Positions 15,571 through 26,875 of a stretch of DNA of 64,000 nt are shown here, in pieces. Positions within the stretch are counted from its first letter, which is position 1. Every line of letters starts with the position of its first letter. The stretch covers positions 5,191,001 to 5,255,000 of the forward strand of contig BSDZ01000004.1 of NCBI GenBank assembly GCA_030268105.1. Direction: 5' to 3'. Both the position numbers and the translations under genes were made by a program. Below the pieces are notes generated by a model. It made no database searches. It saw only the letters and a list, made by a program, of their open reading frames with translations, and was not told the DNA's origin. The DNA is from Volvox africanus. Taxonomy: Eukaryota; Chlorophyta; Chlorophyceae; Chlamydomonadales; Volvocaceae.

Positions 15571-16863
15571 GACGCTGCGGGGAGGTGGGCCGTGTTGAGG
15601 GCCGTCAGGTTGTACGTTACAACGTCAAGGTTATCGGAGGATTGCTTACACGCGCAGCTGGGTTATACAGACCGTAAGCGAAGGGGTCCATGGTTGCCTG
15701 TGGGGGGGATGTGTTAGAATGATGACGACGACGACGACGCCGGAGTATTGCCTGATGAGAATGGTCTTTAAACATTCAATTTCTTTACTCTTTATCTTAC
15801 AACTGCAGCTTATGACAAAGGAAGCCGTACGTGCATTCCTCATTTACTTGCAGAAGCTATGTTAACAGCACGCACGCTTAAAATGCCCGCGAGTCCATGC
15901 TGAGGTAAATTTTGAGAACTATTACCTTCTTATATAATTTGAAGTAAGTTTGCAGCATGTTAGTGTCATGTAACTCCGCTTCGTCCTTTAGTGATTAATC
16001 ATATTATCAGCTTCTGTTGTTATCTGTTGGTTCAATTCATATCTTAAAAAACCATTGTATTCAGATTGGTGATCGGAGAGCTGGGAAAAGCAGGCGCGGG
16101 AATTCGGGATCGCCACAATTCGGTTGCATGGCATTAGGCTTCCGTACAGATCAACCGTCCCTTATCAAGGTTCTTTCCCATTTATTAAGTCCTACCAGAC
16201 CTCGCTACATGCCCATCTCCACTTAATGTACTTGACGAGGACCCCTTCTAAAGTCGGGGGCATCGGTCGCTTCTACAACGTTTGCCTAGAAGGCGTCGGC
16301 CTGCGCTTAAGACGTTGGAAAGCAGCTTTGTGTTGAGATTAATGCTCAGTGCCATGAATGCCCCGCCAGGTTATCCAGGAAGATCCGTTATAGTCGATTC
16401 TCAACAACTAACCGCCCGCGTATTAAGCGCAGTTAGCCCACCATTGCCACCAACCAAGGTGCATGTTATGGTGAGATGAGCTGCCAAAAACTGATTCGTT
16501 CTGATAAATTATTTAAGCTCCGCTTTATTCGTACGTTATAACAGTATGTTACAACGGTTCGTGCAATCTTCCAAGATAGAACCGCGTATCTCGGAAGCTA
16601 CGATACTGCAGCAAAGCTCCAGCAAGGTATCCCCCATCCATCACTCACACAGTGTATCAAAGCGTTGGTACGCACCATGCAGGTGCGCTGACGCCGCACC
16701 GCATAACTGCTTCTGTAAGGTTCTATACTGCTGCCTCGCCGCCCCTTCCTTTCATGTTTCCTCTCTTGCCAATTGCTCCTGCTTCTGGCCCGCATGTGCT
16801 CAATAGCTTCGCAGTATCTAGTCGTACCCCAATCCGCATCCGTCCCTTCCCACCCGGACACAT
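15571..16863. promoter_or_regulatory. Divergent region between the TatD gene and the FSH1-type hydrolase
   Basis: This 1.3 kb lies between two outward-facing start codons and includes an AT-rich segment (about 15890-16030). No coding region with family resemblance was found; an upstream non-coding exon of the hydrolase cannot be excluded. Confidence 0.45.
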
Positions 16864-17526
16864 ATGCATTCCCCTCCGCCGCAGTCGGCAGCCGAAGGAC
16901 GCACATCCCCCGGGCCGCCCAGTGCACCCCGCCGGCCTCGCATATTGGCGCTGCACGGCTGGCGGACCAGCGCGGCCGTGCTGGCTCAACAGGCAGGTTC
17001 ACATCATGCTCATATCTGGGCAAAATACTTCAGCTGCTTACCAGCTGCTCCGAAACCCACCTAACTGGGAGTCCACCAAGGCGCTTGCATTGGGCGAGTC
17101 TTGGAATGGGCAAGCTGGCATGTGCAAAACGGACAAAACTCCACGCATGAACTACAGCTATAGCTACAGCTGCCTCCCACTCTCCCATCCCATCCTAGTT
17201 CCCATCCGCCGTACTCGTTCCTCGAGTTCCTTCCTTCCTGCCACTTTGCGTCTTGATCATGTCCACCCCTCCCCCCCCGCGCGCAGCTTCAACGATCCGG
17301 GCTGGACACCTCGCTGGAGGAGGTGGCAGAGTTAGGCTATTTGGACGCCCCACATCCCGCCCGGGGCCCACCCGCACCCGACGTGCAGCGTGCCTTCCAA
17401 CCCCCCTTCTTCGAATGGTGGGACGCCGTACAGGTAAGAGGCCGTACAGATAAGACGAAAAAAATATCGTACCTGTAGTACCACACTTCCCTAGACGGAT
17501 TCCTCTCCCGCCTGATCATCACTGAC

Positions 17527-17571
<45 letters not shown>

Positions 17572-17594
17572 TACACATACACACATACACATAC

Positions 17595-17625
<31 letters not shown>

Positions 17626-19158
17626 TACACATACACACATACACACATACACACATACACACATACACACACAGGTATCATGGCTTTCTTAGTTAGGACA
17701 GCCAGGTACTGATGTGGCCCCACAGAAGGAGGCCGCCCCCGGGGCCAAGGTGGTGCGCTATGAGGGCGTCCGGGAGACATTATCGCTGATACGGGCGGAG
17801 CTGCATCGTGCGGCAGCGTCAGGGCGGCCGGTGGGGGGCCTCGTGGGGTTCTCGCAAGGGGCCATGTTAGCTGGTCTGGTGATGATGCTGCAGGAGCGCA
17901 GTCAGGCGGGTTTCCAGGTGGGCGGCTTCGTTGATTATTTGGAAACTCGCGAAGGGTGTGTACGCGCGTGAGACTGTGAGTGGGTCCAGGAGTGTGAGTG
18001 TTTGCGTGTGTATATGTGTGACTATGTGCTGGTCTAAGGAGGGATATGGGTGGGCACGATTATGGGTTTTGACACGCGGTGCGTCCGTGTACTTGCATGT
18101 CAGCCCGAATCACATAGGAGGGCTGATAGGTGGCAGCCAATATACACCCCTCCCCTTCTCCTCCCCCCGTTGTCTTTATACGAGCGAGCATTTCATAAGA
18201 TGTATAAACATGCATTATTACCTGACTAAAAACAGTATATATAGATAGATTCAATTGCACTATTTACGTAATATATTGATATAAATGTCATTAAAGGTGA
18301 TGTATTGGATCTCGGCCTCTCTTTGTATATGCCATGCATGTCTGCGGGCCCCCTCCCCGTCTGTTCCCGTGCCTCCTCCTTGTCCTTGCTGCCCCTCACT
18401 CCCAGGACGTGCCGCCGCTGCGCTGCGCCGTTCTCATCGGGGGGGGCCTTATACGCGACCCAGCCTTTGCGTACCTCTATGCTAGCGACAGCGACAATGG
18501 CGGTTGTAATGACGGGCACAGCAGTAGCAGCAGTAGCAGCAGTAGCAGCAGTAGCAGCACAGTAGCTCAAAACGCGGCTCAGATTCCGCCGTCATTGACG
18601 AGCGTAGCTGTCACCAATGCCACAGCAAGCAAACGGCCACTGACGCCGCCACCGCCATCGCAGCTGACACGACCACAGGCCCCCTTGCTTTCTTCCCCCA
18701 GCTGCCATTTAATCGGCTCTGCGGATCCGCTGCGGGGAAACAGTGAAAAGCTGGTTAGAGTGTTTCGACAGCCGCTGGTGCTGAGGCATGACCAAGGTTA
18801 GCCACGGTGGACTGCTCATCAATTCAAATTCGGCGTTTCCCTATTCGGCGTATTTTGCTCTTAAAGTTTCAAATTAGGCTTTTTATAGGTTCTAGATATG
18901 TTGATCCTGTGGCTCACCTAACCCAGCATACGTCCTGAAGAAAATGCAAATGGCGACAACAAGTACGGACTCCAACGACTTCAAATAAAAAATGACGTCC
19001 CAAAGACTTTCCAACGACGAACTGACAACCACACATTGGTTCTCCTCCGCGCGCTCCGCCGCGCAGGTCACGTGGTGCCCCGTTTGAACTGGGAACAGCA
19101 CCGCCAGCTGACGGACTTCCTGCGCGCAAACCTGGCGCCGGCAAAAGTACCCCGCTGA
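16864..19158 (+). CDS. FSH1/OVCA2-family serine hydrolase (alpha/beta hydrolase)
   Basis: Five exons: 16864-16992, 17287-17433, 17726-17917, 18406-18796 and 19067-19158, 316 residues. The first intron appears to use a GC donor (CAG|GCAGGT...GCAG|CTT); no GT donor keeps phase with family alignment. Landmarks: RPRILALHGWRTSA (oxyanion-side HG motif, about 24-37), LGYLDAPHPARGPP, PPFFEWWDAV, the nucleophile elbow GLVGFSQGA (Ser135), GSADPL (Asp263) and QGHVVPR (His288), completing a Ser-Asp-His triad. FSH1/OVCA2 proteins are small esterases of uncertain physiological substrate. Exon 4 carries an insertion of roughly 60 residues (about 187-250) with 13 consecutive Ser then a Pro/Thr/Ala-rich stretch between two core strands, making this protein longer than usual for the family. 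The gene ends 57 bp before the predicted stop of the convergent oxidoreductase gene. Confidence 0.88.
17523..17674 (+). repeat. (ACACAT)/(ACAC) microsatellite in intron 2 of the FSH1-type hydrolase
   Basis: Imperfect ACACAT hexamers alternating with extra AC dinucleotides fill much of the intron between 17433 and 17726. Confidence 0.9.
18525..18563 (+). repeat. Coding AGC/AGT trinucleotide repeat (poly-Ser)
   Basis: Thirteen consecutive Ser codons, alternating AGC and AGT, lie in frame within exon 4 of the hydrolase and form part of its insertion. Confidence 0.9.
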
Positions 19159-19215
19159 GGAAGCTCCGTTTCCCCCTCCTCCTCCTCCTCCTTCTGCTCC
19201 TCCTCTTCCTCTTCT

Positions 19216-21736
19216 TCACCCTCCTCCTCCCTCTCCCCACCCTGAGGCTGCTGCTTGGACAGCGGCTTCCAGACCAGTCGACATTGGCACCTCCCAGTGG
19301 GTGCGGTCTACAATGTCAATTGGTTCTCAAACAGTGCTTACAGAGCTGTACTGCACCACCAAATAAGATGACAGGATGTGATGAGAGGCAGATTTCTGGC
19401 GGTGAGATGAGATGGGTTTTGGAGCTAAAGTGACAGACGATGACTTTCACTGCGCTGCTGTCTATGAAGCAGTACCATTCGTGAACGCATACATATGCAC
19501 CAGATGCTGGGGTGCAGGGCCGAAGGGAGGATTTAATATTATTACAACAGGTGAACCATTTGTATCTAATGCTCATGTGCGTAATCCTCGCATTAGCTCA
19601 AATGACCCATGGTTCTCTGTGGCAGGTTTGGGAGGTGGAGGTAAAACGCAGTTTTTCAATGTCACCGTCCCCTTGCCACGTCACACCCTCTCCCCCACAC
19701 CATCCAACGAAGCCAGCGGTGAGCCAGCACCGCACCGCACTGCACTGTACCACGCGGACCGTCCTCCTCTCCCTGGAGAGGTGCCTCTAATGCGCTATAG
19801 ATGCATCCCTGGTGGTACCGCTCAGAACTCTGAGCGCCACAAGTCCGCGGGTGGAAACTTCGCAAAGGGTAACCCTGGCCGCAGTAATATCCTGATTCGG
19901 GTGTATAGGGGTAGGTGGTGTCCGGGATGGACCTTGTCTATTCGATGGACATCTTCCGATCGGGCATTTGCTTATTAGGCGGACATGACAGAAATACAAC
20001 AGTCACCATCACCCGCACCCTCATCATATAGCGCCCTCCCGTCGGTCACCAGCACATTCGGCACCGACGCAACCCACAGCTGCACGCGGCTGTACAACAA
20101 CCGTGGCAGCGGCAGCACCAGCCCCACTGCCGCCGCAAAGGTTTCCAACATCGCCTCTGTCACTTCATCAGGCCTTACCCGGCAGAATAATCTCCAGCGG
20201 GACCTGCGTGGCCGTCGCAAGTTGGAGAGACAACATGATGTTTATGGTTGACAGCTGACATTTTATGGTTGAAGCTAATGTCGTGGAGTCGGGCAATGGT
20301 CCGGTACCGATACATGTACCATAGAACTTCATAAGATGTTTAGTGGGCTGTATAGGACGCGCTGAGTTGTGCTGACGTGCGTACTTGTGTACGACAACCA
20401 AACCTTTTTCCCGCATACCTACACGCACGCACACACACACACACACACACTCACTCTGCAACAGGGGCCCAACGTTATCGGCAGGGGACCAAATATCGCC
20501 GTTGCTTCCTGTTGGCCGACCCCTCCCCAAATAAAATTCGCTAGGGACCCTCCTACGGGCGGACCAGAGTGCAGACACACAGACACACAGACAGACAGAC
20601 AGTCAGACAGACACACACACACGCATAAAGGCGCTCACCTTATGCTGAGAGCCAGCATAGCACAGCACAGCACAGCTGGCAAAAAATACCAAGGGAGAGA
20701 GAGATGGAGAAGGAAAGAGAGAGAGGGGGGGAGGTCGAATAAACAAGGCATGATACCGCTGTCGACGCTGCTGTAAAGCATGGCTAACCGCGATGGTGGA
20801 GGGGATGTGTAGCTCCGTCCAAGGTAGGTGTAGCTCCGTCCTAAACTAGGTAGCCGACTAGGACGCGAATCGAAGCCTGAAATAAATAAATAAAATCCGT
20901 AATAACGTTTACTATTGGCCTTGCTTCTGGTGGCGGCGAAAAGGTACCGTGTAAAAGTTGCTGGGTAGGAAACGCGAAATCTGATAGCTGACCGCTGGTG
21001 CTGTCATGTGCGTGAACCTCCCGTTCCTCCTTTTTTGAAAAAACAAAGCTCCCTAACCCCATCCATCGACCAACCCCCAAACCAGCCCGGGCTACCCTGA
21101 AAACCGTGCGCACGCCAAGCATGCGAAGCACAGTCGCACGCGAACTCACCTGGGACAGCGGCGGCGATAGCTGCCGAAAAGGGGCAAGGACGTGCACATG
21201 CGAGAGGAAGAAGAAGAGCGAGGAGGGGCGAGGAGAGGGGGAGAGGGGGAGAGGGGGAGAGGGGGAGAGGGGGAGAGGGGGAGAGGGGGAGAGGGGGAGA
21301 GGGGGAGAGGGGGAGAGGGGGAGAGGGGGAGAGGGGGAGAGGGGGAGAGGGGGAGAGGGGGAGAGGGGGAGAGGGGGAGAGGGGGAGAGGGGGAGAGGGG
21401 GAGAGGGGGAGAGGGGGAGAGGGGGAGAGGGGGAGAGGGGGAGAGGGGGAGAGGGGGAGAGGGGGAGAGGGGGAGAGGGGGAGAGGGGGAGAGGGGGAGA
21501 GGGGGAGAGGGGGAGAGGGGGAGAGGGGGAGAGGGGGAGAGGAGCATGATGAAACGGACAAACACTCTGTACGGCAGTATAATCACGCCGAGCTGCCTAA
21601 GCTTGACCGCACACTTAAGGCCGCTCAGGCCGCCGCCAACAATAGCCACGCGGCCGATGGCGTTGCCAAACCTCGTAGATATGACCCAAGCTCTATTGAC
21701 TAAGATAATGCCGGCTTGCCGGGGCTTATGGTTCAC
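19216..21736 (-). CDS. Putative FAD/NAD(P)-binding oxidoreductase (amine-oxidase/renalase-like), exon structure incomplete
   Basis: Three pieces on the minus strand look like parts of one flavoprotein. The first (21736 to about 21570) has the dinucleotide-binding motif [20 protein letters not shown]. The second (about 20202-20009) reads [19 protein letters not shown], then [13 protein letters not shown], which recalls the late FAD-contacting strand of renalase-like enzymes. The third (19290-19216) reads [15 protein letters not shown] and ends at TGA, as in the C-terminal helix of flavin oxidoreductases. Middle exons were not found, and phase between the second and third pieces does not close, so at least one exon is missing. 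Intron space includes the (AGAGGGGG)n repeat. Substrate and reaction are unknown. The pieces could belong to separate or decayed genes. The start is divergent from CPX1. Confidence 0.45.
20428..20450 (+). repeat. (CA)n microsatellite
   Basis: A short run of CACACA lies in presumed intron sequence of the oxidoreductase gene; related ACAG/ACAC runs follow at 20575-20622. Confidence 0.85.
21233..21543 (+). repeat. (AGAGGGGG)n minisatellite, about 39 copies
   Basis: An almost perfect 8 bp unit is repeated over about 310 bp. It lies just after the first recognised exon of the minus-strand oxidoreductase, where it reads as CCCCCTCT in transcript sense. Open frames across it are artefacts. Confidence 0.97.
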
Positions 21737-23676
21737 CGTATTCCCACAACTTACGCATCAGGATTACTTTCGTCGAAATAATGGCGAGGCTACAGTTTTT
21801 TCCCAAGGTTGACATATATCGTAATCTTGCACGTTAACAGTCATATGGATCCAAGAGCAGCTGCTCTTGTGCTTTAGGTCCAAAACTGCACATCGGGTAG
21901 CCACTTGGGCATCGTTAAAATTTGGTAACTTGTTACCGTAAACGGTTACTTTATATAAATGAATTAACGGCTCTGAATGTTGAGAGGTCTCCAGGATATC
22001 CGAAATAGGGAAAAGTTGATGGCTTAACCAACCTCCTTTTAACTTTAAGATCGTGTGTGACGGCGCTCAAAGAGATAACGACCATCCTCAGCGACAGATA
22101 CACGGATTGCATCAATTGAAAATTGATCGTGTTAGCAAACCTACCAATTGCTGCTCTAGGACATCGTTACTGTAGGCCCAATATAGACTATGACGGCCTA
22201 CTAACCCTAGCACAGACACGGCACTGGATACTGCTGCTGGACATACACAGCGGTGGGCGCTGTCTCATTGAGGCACATGGACTGTACGGGGCCATTGTGG
22301 TGAGCACGTAACCCTTGCAGGCATCACGATCGACGTAATTATGGACGATGCTAATTATTAATATTGATAGATGATAAGGTGTGGCTGTGACGGTGTCACG
22401 CCTTCTTCAGGGAGATGAGGAGTGCGCTGATTCCTCGGCGGTCTGTTCCCCAGATAATCATGGGGAAACGGGTAAATGCACCGGCCAATGCCAGGGCATC
22501 CGGGCAACGGAATCTTTGGCATCTTGCATGCCCAATACCAACCCTTCTCATCCCATTTCCTGCGTCCCCGATGCTCGTTCGCAAGCGTGTTTGAGCAAAT
22601 CCCATCTCGACCTTAAATGAAACGACACATTTGCATCGGGTAAGTCCCAAGGAGGCCAGACGAGTATGCTGAGGGGCTTTGTCGTCAAACCCATCGGAGT
22701 ACATATCATTTATGTGCACAGGCGTGGCGAAATGGATGCTGCTGCAACGGTGTCCACAAGCAGGCAGACAAAGGGACCGATGACAAAGATCGCAGTGCTC
22801 CGCGTTTGACTTCATGGCTTGGTGAACCTGGAGGATATCCGAAGGCGATGCTCATTCCTGCTGTTGTGATTTCGTACCACTGGGGCTGAATGCTGAAATG
22901 TTATGAACAGGGAAGTTTTTTTATGTCGACGATCCCTACAACCCTTAGTAGCATTGGCGTTGGATAGGAACCGCTTCGAACAGCGAACGTGTTTGGGTTT
23001 TATTATATCAATCCCGATTACTTGGGAAGTCGCTCCAACTCAATCCATGGCACATGGAAACACTTCTTACAAGCGAATATGGGTCAAGATACAGGGATGA
23101 AGCGGAACCCTAAGAGCCTGTGATGCGTTGCCAAGGATACCGCTAACATAGTGTCGCGTTCAATGCATGAAAAATGAAACAAACATTCAAGTAATGCAAA
23201 CGGCCGAAACTTGTTTTCAGCGCACGGGAAACACTTCCAAGGCAGACCGGCGCCGACAAAGGTCGCGTCGATCGCAGGACTGACATTATGTGAATTTAGA
23301 AGGACCAAAATGTTGAATCGATAGTTTGAAATCAGTTCTTCCTCAACTTCAATATTGTGCCTATCGGTACGCAAGCAAAGGACCGAGGGTACGGCGATCA
23401 AAGGTCCCGGGGTACGATCCACCGGTACCATGGCGTGTAACCTGTTCCCCATCGTAATCGCCTAATTGCGTATGCCTGGTGGTACAAATTGTCGGTAGCT
23501 GCAAATTGTTGGGATAAAGAGGCGAGCCTCTCTATGATACTGTAAGAGCATTTGTTCCTTGTCATTCAGGCAACAATTCATAGCGTGTGTTCCTCTCCAC
23601 GGCATAAGTTTATATCCTTCCTGCATAACTATTTCGATAGATCTACAGGATCAATTCTTTGCTTGTTTGTGACGAA
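21737..23676. promoter_or_regulatory. Divergent region upstream of CPX1 and the oxidoreductase
   Basis: This 1.9 kb lies between outward-facing starts. Its notable feature is the GTAC cluster at 23367-23485. A 139-codon minus-strand frame near 22396-22815 has no recognisable family and is not called. Confidence 0.5.
23367..23485. promoter_or_regulatory. Cluster of five GTAC cores upstream of CPX1 (candidate copper/hypoxia-response elements)
   Basis: GTAC occurs at 23367, 23389, 23412, 23425 and 23482, where about 0.5 would be expected by chance in 119 bp. The cluster is 190-310 bp upstream of the CPX1 start. In Chlamydomonas, GTAC is the core of the copper-response element bound by the SBP domain of CRR1, and CPX1 is a known target. 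Confidence 0.6.
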
Positions 23677-25874
23677 ATGGCTCTCCACACTCAGACTCGC
23701 TCGCTCCACCAGCGCGGATCCAGTCGCGCCTTCTCGCAGTCCTGCCGACCTCCTAAGCGTGTTAACCTGAGCAGGTGCCGCGTTGGCACAATGGAACGGG
23801 TGAGCTTAGTCGATGTACACTATTATTAGGGGCGGCGCTTTCCGGAAGGAACCGCAGGTTGAACTGTTTTTCTGTCGATTGTATTTTGCGACTTCGCAGG
23901 CTATTCAGGAGGAGCAATACATCTCGCACACCCCCGTCTCGCTGCTCCGTGCCGGAATCGACACTGAGGAGACGTGAGTGCTAGCATCTATGTTTAGCCA
24001 GGATTAAGACTTTTTTTAATTGATAGCCCTTCGGAGATGCGGGATGCGGGATCCAAATCTTGATGTGGGTATCTTGCTCTAGGTTCTTGCTGGCGCAATT
24101 CTTTGTGCCTGATGTCCATCTCAGTCTATTCCAATTCATCATGTACGTTTCTATTGTCTTCAGCATGCGCGCGAAGTTCGAGAAGGTTATCCGCGACGCC
24201 CAGGACTCGATCTGCAAGGCGATTGAGGACGTTGACGGCAAGAAGTTTCACCAGGACGCCTGGACCCGTGCCGATGGAGGTGGTGGCATCAGCCGCGTGT
24301 TGCAGGATGGCAACGTGTGGGAGAAGGCGGGTGTTAACGTGTCCGTCGTGTACGGATCGATGCCCCCGGAGGCCTACCGGTGAGGATCTGGAATCTTGTC
24401 GGCTCACGCCTTGTGCCATCTTTCCACACGGCGAATGATGGGGGGGGGAAAATCACCATTAACCGGCTACACAAGCTGATTATGTGACCTCTAGCCTGGC
24501 CTCTCAGTTTCCTTCCATTTTCCTGAGGGATGGCAGCTGAACGTATCTAGGCTAACTGGCGCTGTATCACGGGGAAGTCCGACACGTATCTAAGCTAATG
24601 CTGTCGGCAACTCGAGCAACTGTCATAGCTCATCTGACCGCTTATGAGCATTTTTGTGTAACCGTTACTGCTGTCTGCAATGCAGCGCTGCAACGGGCAA
24701 CACTGAGCTTCTTAAGAACAAGGGTGATATCGGCCGTGTGCCTTTCTTTGCTGCCGGCATTTCTTCGGTAATGCACCCGCGCAATCCGCATTGCCCTACT
24801 ATGCACTTCAACTATCGCTATTTCGAGACGGAGGAGTGGAATGGCATTCCCGGCCAATGGTGGTTTGGAGGTGGCACTGACATCACTCCCTCCTACATTG
24901 ACGAAGAGGACATGAAGCACTTCCACGGCGTCTACAAGGAGGTGCGCTGTCTGTCGTTGGCTGATGGTCTAGGTACTTATGTGTTTTGCCTTGATCCCTA
25001 CTTGAGCACGTAGCACCTAGGTATCTACCATCACCTTCGCATCTATTCATCCATATAGCTATTTACTTGAATATTATCGTCTTTTTCCTATGCCGTCACT
25101 ATGCAGGTTTGCGACCGTCACGACCCTACCTACTATGCGAAGTTCAAGAAGTGGTGCGATGAATACTTCCTCATCAAACACCGCGGCGAGCGCCGTGGCC
25201 TGGGTGGCATTTTTTTTGATGACCTCAATGACAAGTGAGTTCAGTGGTGGTATGGTACATACGGCGTTGCAGCGTGTTACCGCACTACCTGTTGTCCCTC
25301 TGATAAGAGGGTGGCTGGGTATCGCAATGAGATGCCCATGCATCTGGGTTTTCGATTGTTTCTGGTTCTGCGTCTGAATGTGTCCCATGAAACACGTTTT
25401 CCTTAGGGACCCCGAGACCATCCTCAAGTTTTCAACTGACGCCGTAAACCACGTGGCAAAGGCGTACTGCCCGATCATTCACAAGCACATGAACGACTCC
25501 TTCACGGCGGAGGAAAAGCAGTGGCAGCAGGTGGGTCTTTTCCAGCCCAGTTTTCTCAGACGGGATTTAGAACCTCGGTACTTGTAATGCCCTCGTAGGT
25601 CTTTGAAATTCCCAATAAAACCTCTTCAATTGCCTGTACATATATCCTGAACATAAATCCATTCCCAATGCAGCTTCGTCGTGGCCGGTATGTGGAGTTT
25701 AACCTCGTGTACGACCGCGGCACGACTTTTGGCCTCAAGACCGGTGGTCGCATCGAGTCGATCTTGATGAGCATGCCCTTGACGGCATCATGGCTCTATG
25801 ACAACCGCCCGGCCCCAGGTAGCCGCGAGGCCGACCTTCTGGACGCTTGCCGCAACCCCCGCAACTGGGTATAA
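23677..25874 (+). CDS. CPX1: Coproporphyrinogen III oxidase, oxygen-dependent, plastid
   Basis: Seven exons join in phase: 23677-23799, 23900-23973, 24164-24379, 24686-24941, 25107-25234, 25407-25530 and 25674-25874, giving 373 residues. The enzyme oxidatively decarboxylates two propionates of coproporphyrinogen III to make protoporphyrinogen IX in haem and chlorophyll synthesis. The first exon (41 residues, [14 protein letters not shown]...) is Ser/Arg-rich and acid-free until its end, as expected for a chloroplast transit peptide. Core motifs are intact: [91 protein letters not shown] and [12 protein letters not shown], which include the substrate-site His, Asp and Arg residues of HemF-type enzymes. 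A TGTAA at 26406 is a plausible poly(A) signal. Upstream lies a GTAC cluster suggesting copper/oxygen regulation. Confidence 0.97.
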
Positions 25875-26875
25875 CGAGAAACGCCTAATTCGTCCCGACT
25901 TGTGAAAGTGAAATAGGAGGGAGGGAAGGGGGGTACTCTGTGTCTTTTGCTGCCAGAACTTGAACATGGAGGCAAGCATCGAGCTGGAGGGGAGGCATGA
26001 TGCAGCTGTAGTAGGGAGTCGCTTAATAAGGCTTGGGAGCAGGGGTATTGGGGGTAGTTGTTTGTGCTTATCGCAATTCCTAGATACATGACGAGTGTCC
26101 GCGTGGAATTTTTTTCTTTAGGGTGGTCTGTTTGGACCAGTGCAGTATGGTTTGTGGTTTTCACGGACTGCAGTACTGGATTGCGACTGCACCATCACTA
26201 GGCAAGTCAGACTGTACTCATGTCGAGCATCAAGTTTTTGCAAGCTGAAGCTGTTTAAATTGCCCAGCATTGCCAAGCACACTTTCATGGTGCAGCTGTC
26301 GTGCTTGGGACCGGAGGGTTTGCCGCGTAATTGCGCGCCTGCTAAGAGTCCACAGTCCGCATTTTTCCTTTGTGTTCATGACAAGCTCAAGGTCTTGTCC
26401 AGACATGTAACAGGAAATTGAGTATTGGGTCGCTGTTGCTTGTCGCCTCGATTCTTGAAACGGGAAGTTAAATCGCCGGCCTGGGAAGTGACTCGGGCCT
26501 CCAGTAAAGAAAATACTGTGCGTTCATATACGAGCGCTCACCCGTGTACGTCCTCTTTTGGCCTATCTTGGTTGGACTTTGAACAACGAATACTGATCTA
26601 TCTATCCAATATTTATTCGAAACTACAAGCCAGAAACTCCAAAAAAAGCAGCCCACATGAAGATTGCTCCACGTCGACTTGTCGTGTCCAGCTCAATCTG
26701 AGCCAGTTCCACTTGGCCGACACGACGGCAAGTCTCAGGGCGAGCCGATTTGAGTACAGTAATCTACCTTTTCCGTTTGCAGCCCAAACTAAAACGTAGT
26801 TATCATATAAAATATAGAATATTCACGTGTACAGATTGGTACTTTAAACTTCAAAAGTTTGTCCGGCTCGTCAAA
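25875..26875 (+). other. CPX1 3' UTR and upstream region of the next gene
   Basis: CPX1 probably uses TGTAA at 26406-26410, giving a 3' UTR of about 550 nt. The remaining 460 bp precede the next start codon on the same strand. Nothing else was recognised. Confidence 0.5.

Noticed and set aside
16652..17335. 227-codon frame overlapping the hydrolase first exons
   Set aside because: It runs through the intron in a different frame; the family motifs lie in the frame starting at 16864.
21004..21812. Long frames on both strands across the AGAGGGGG array
   Set aside because: They only translate the repeat (Gly-Glu-Arg or Pro-Leu-Ser).
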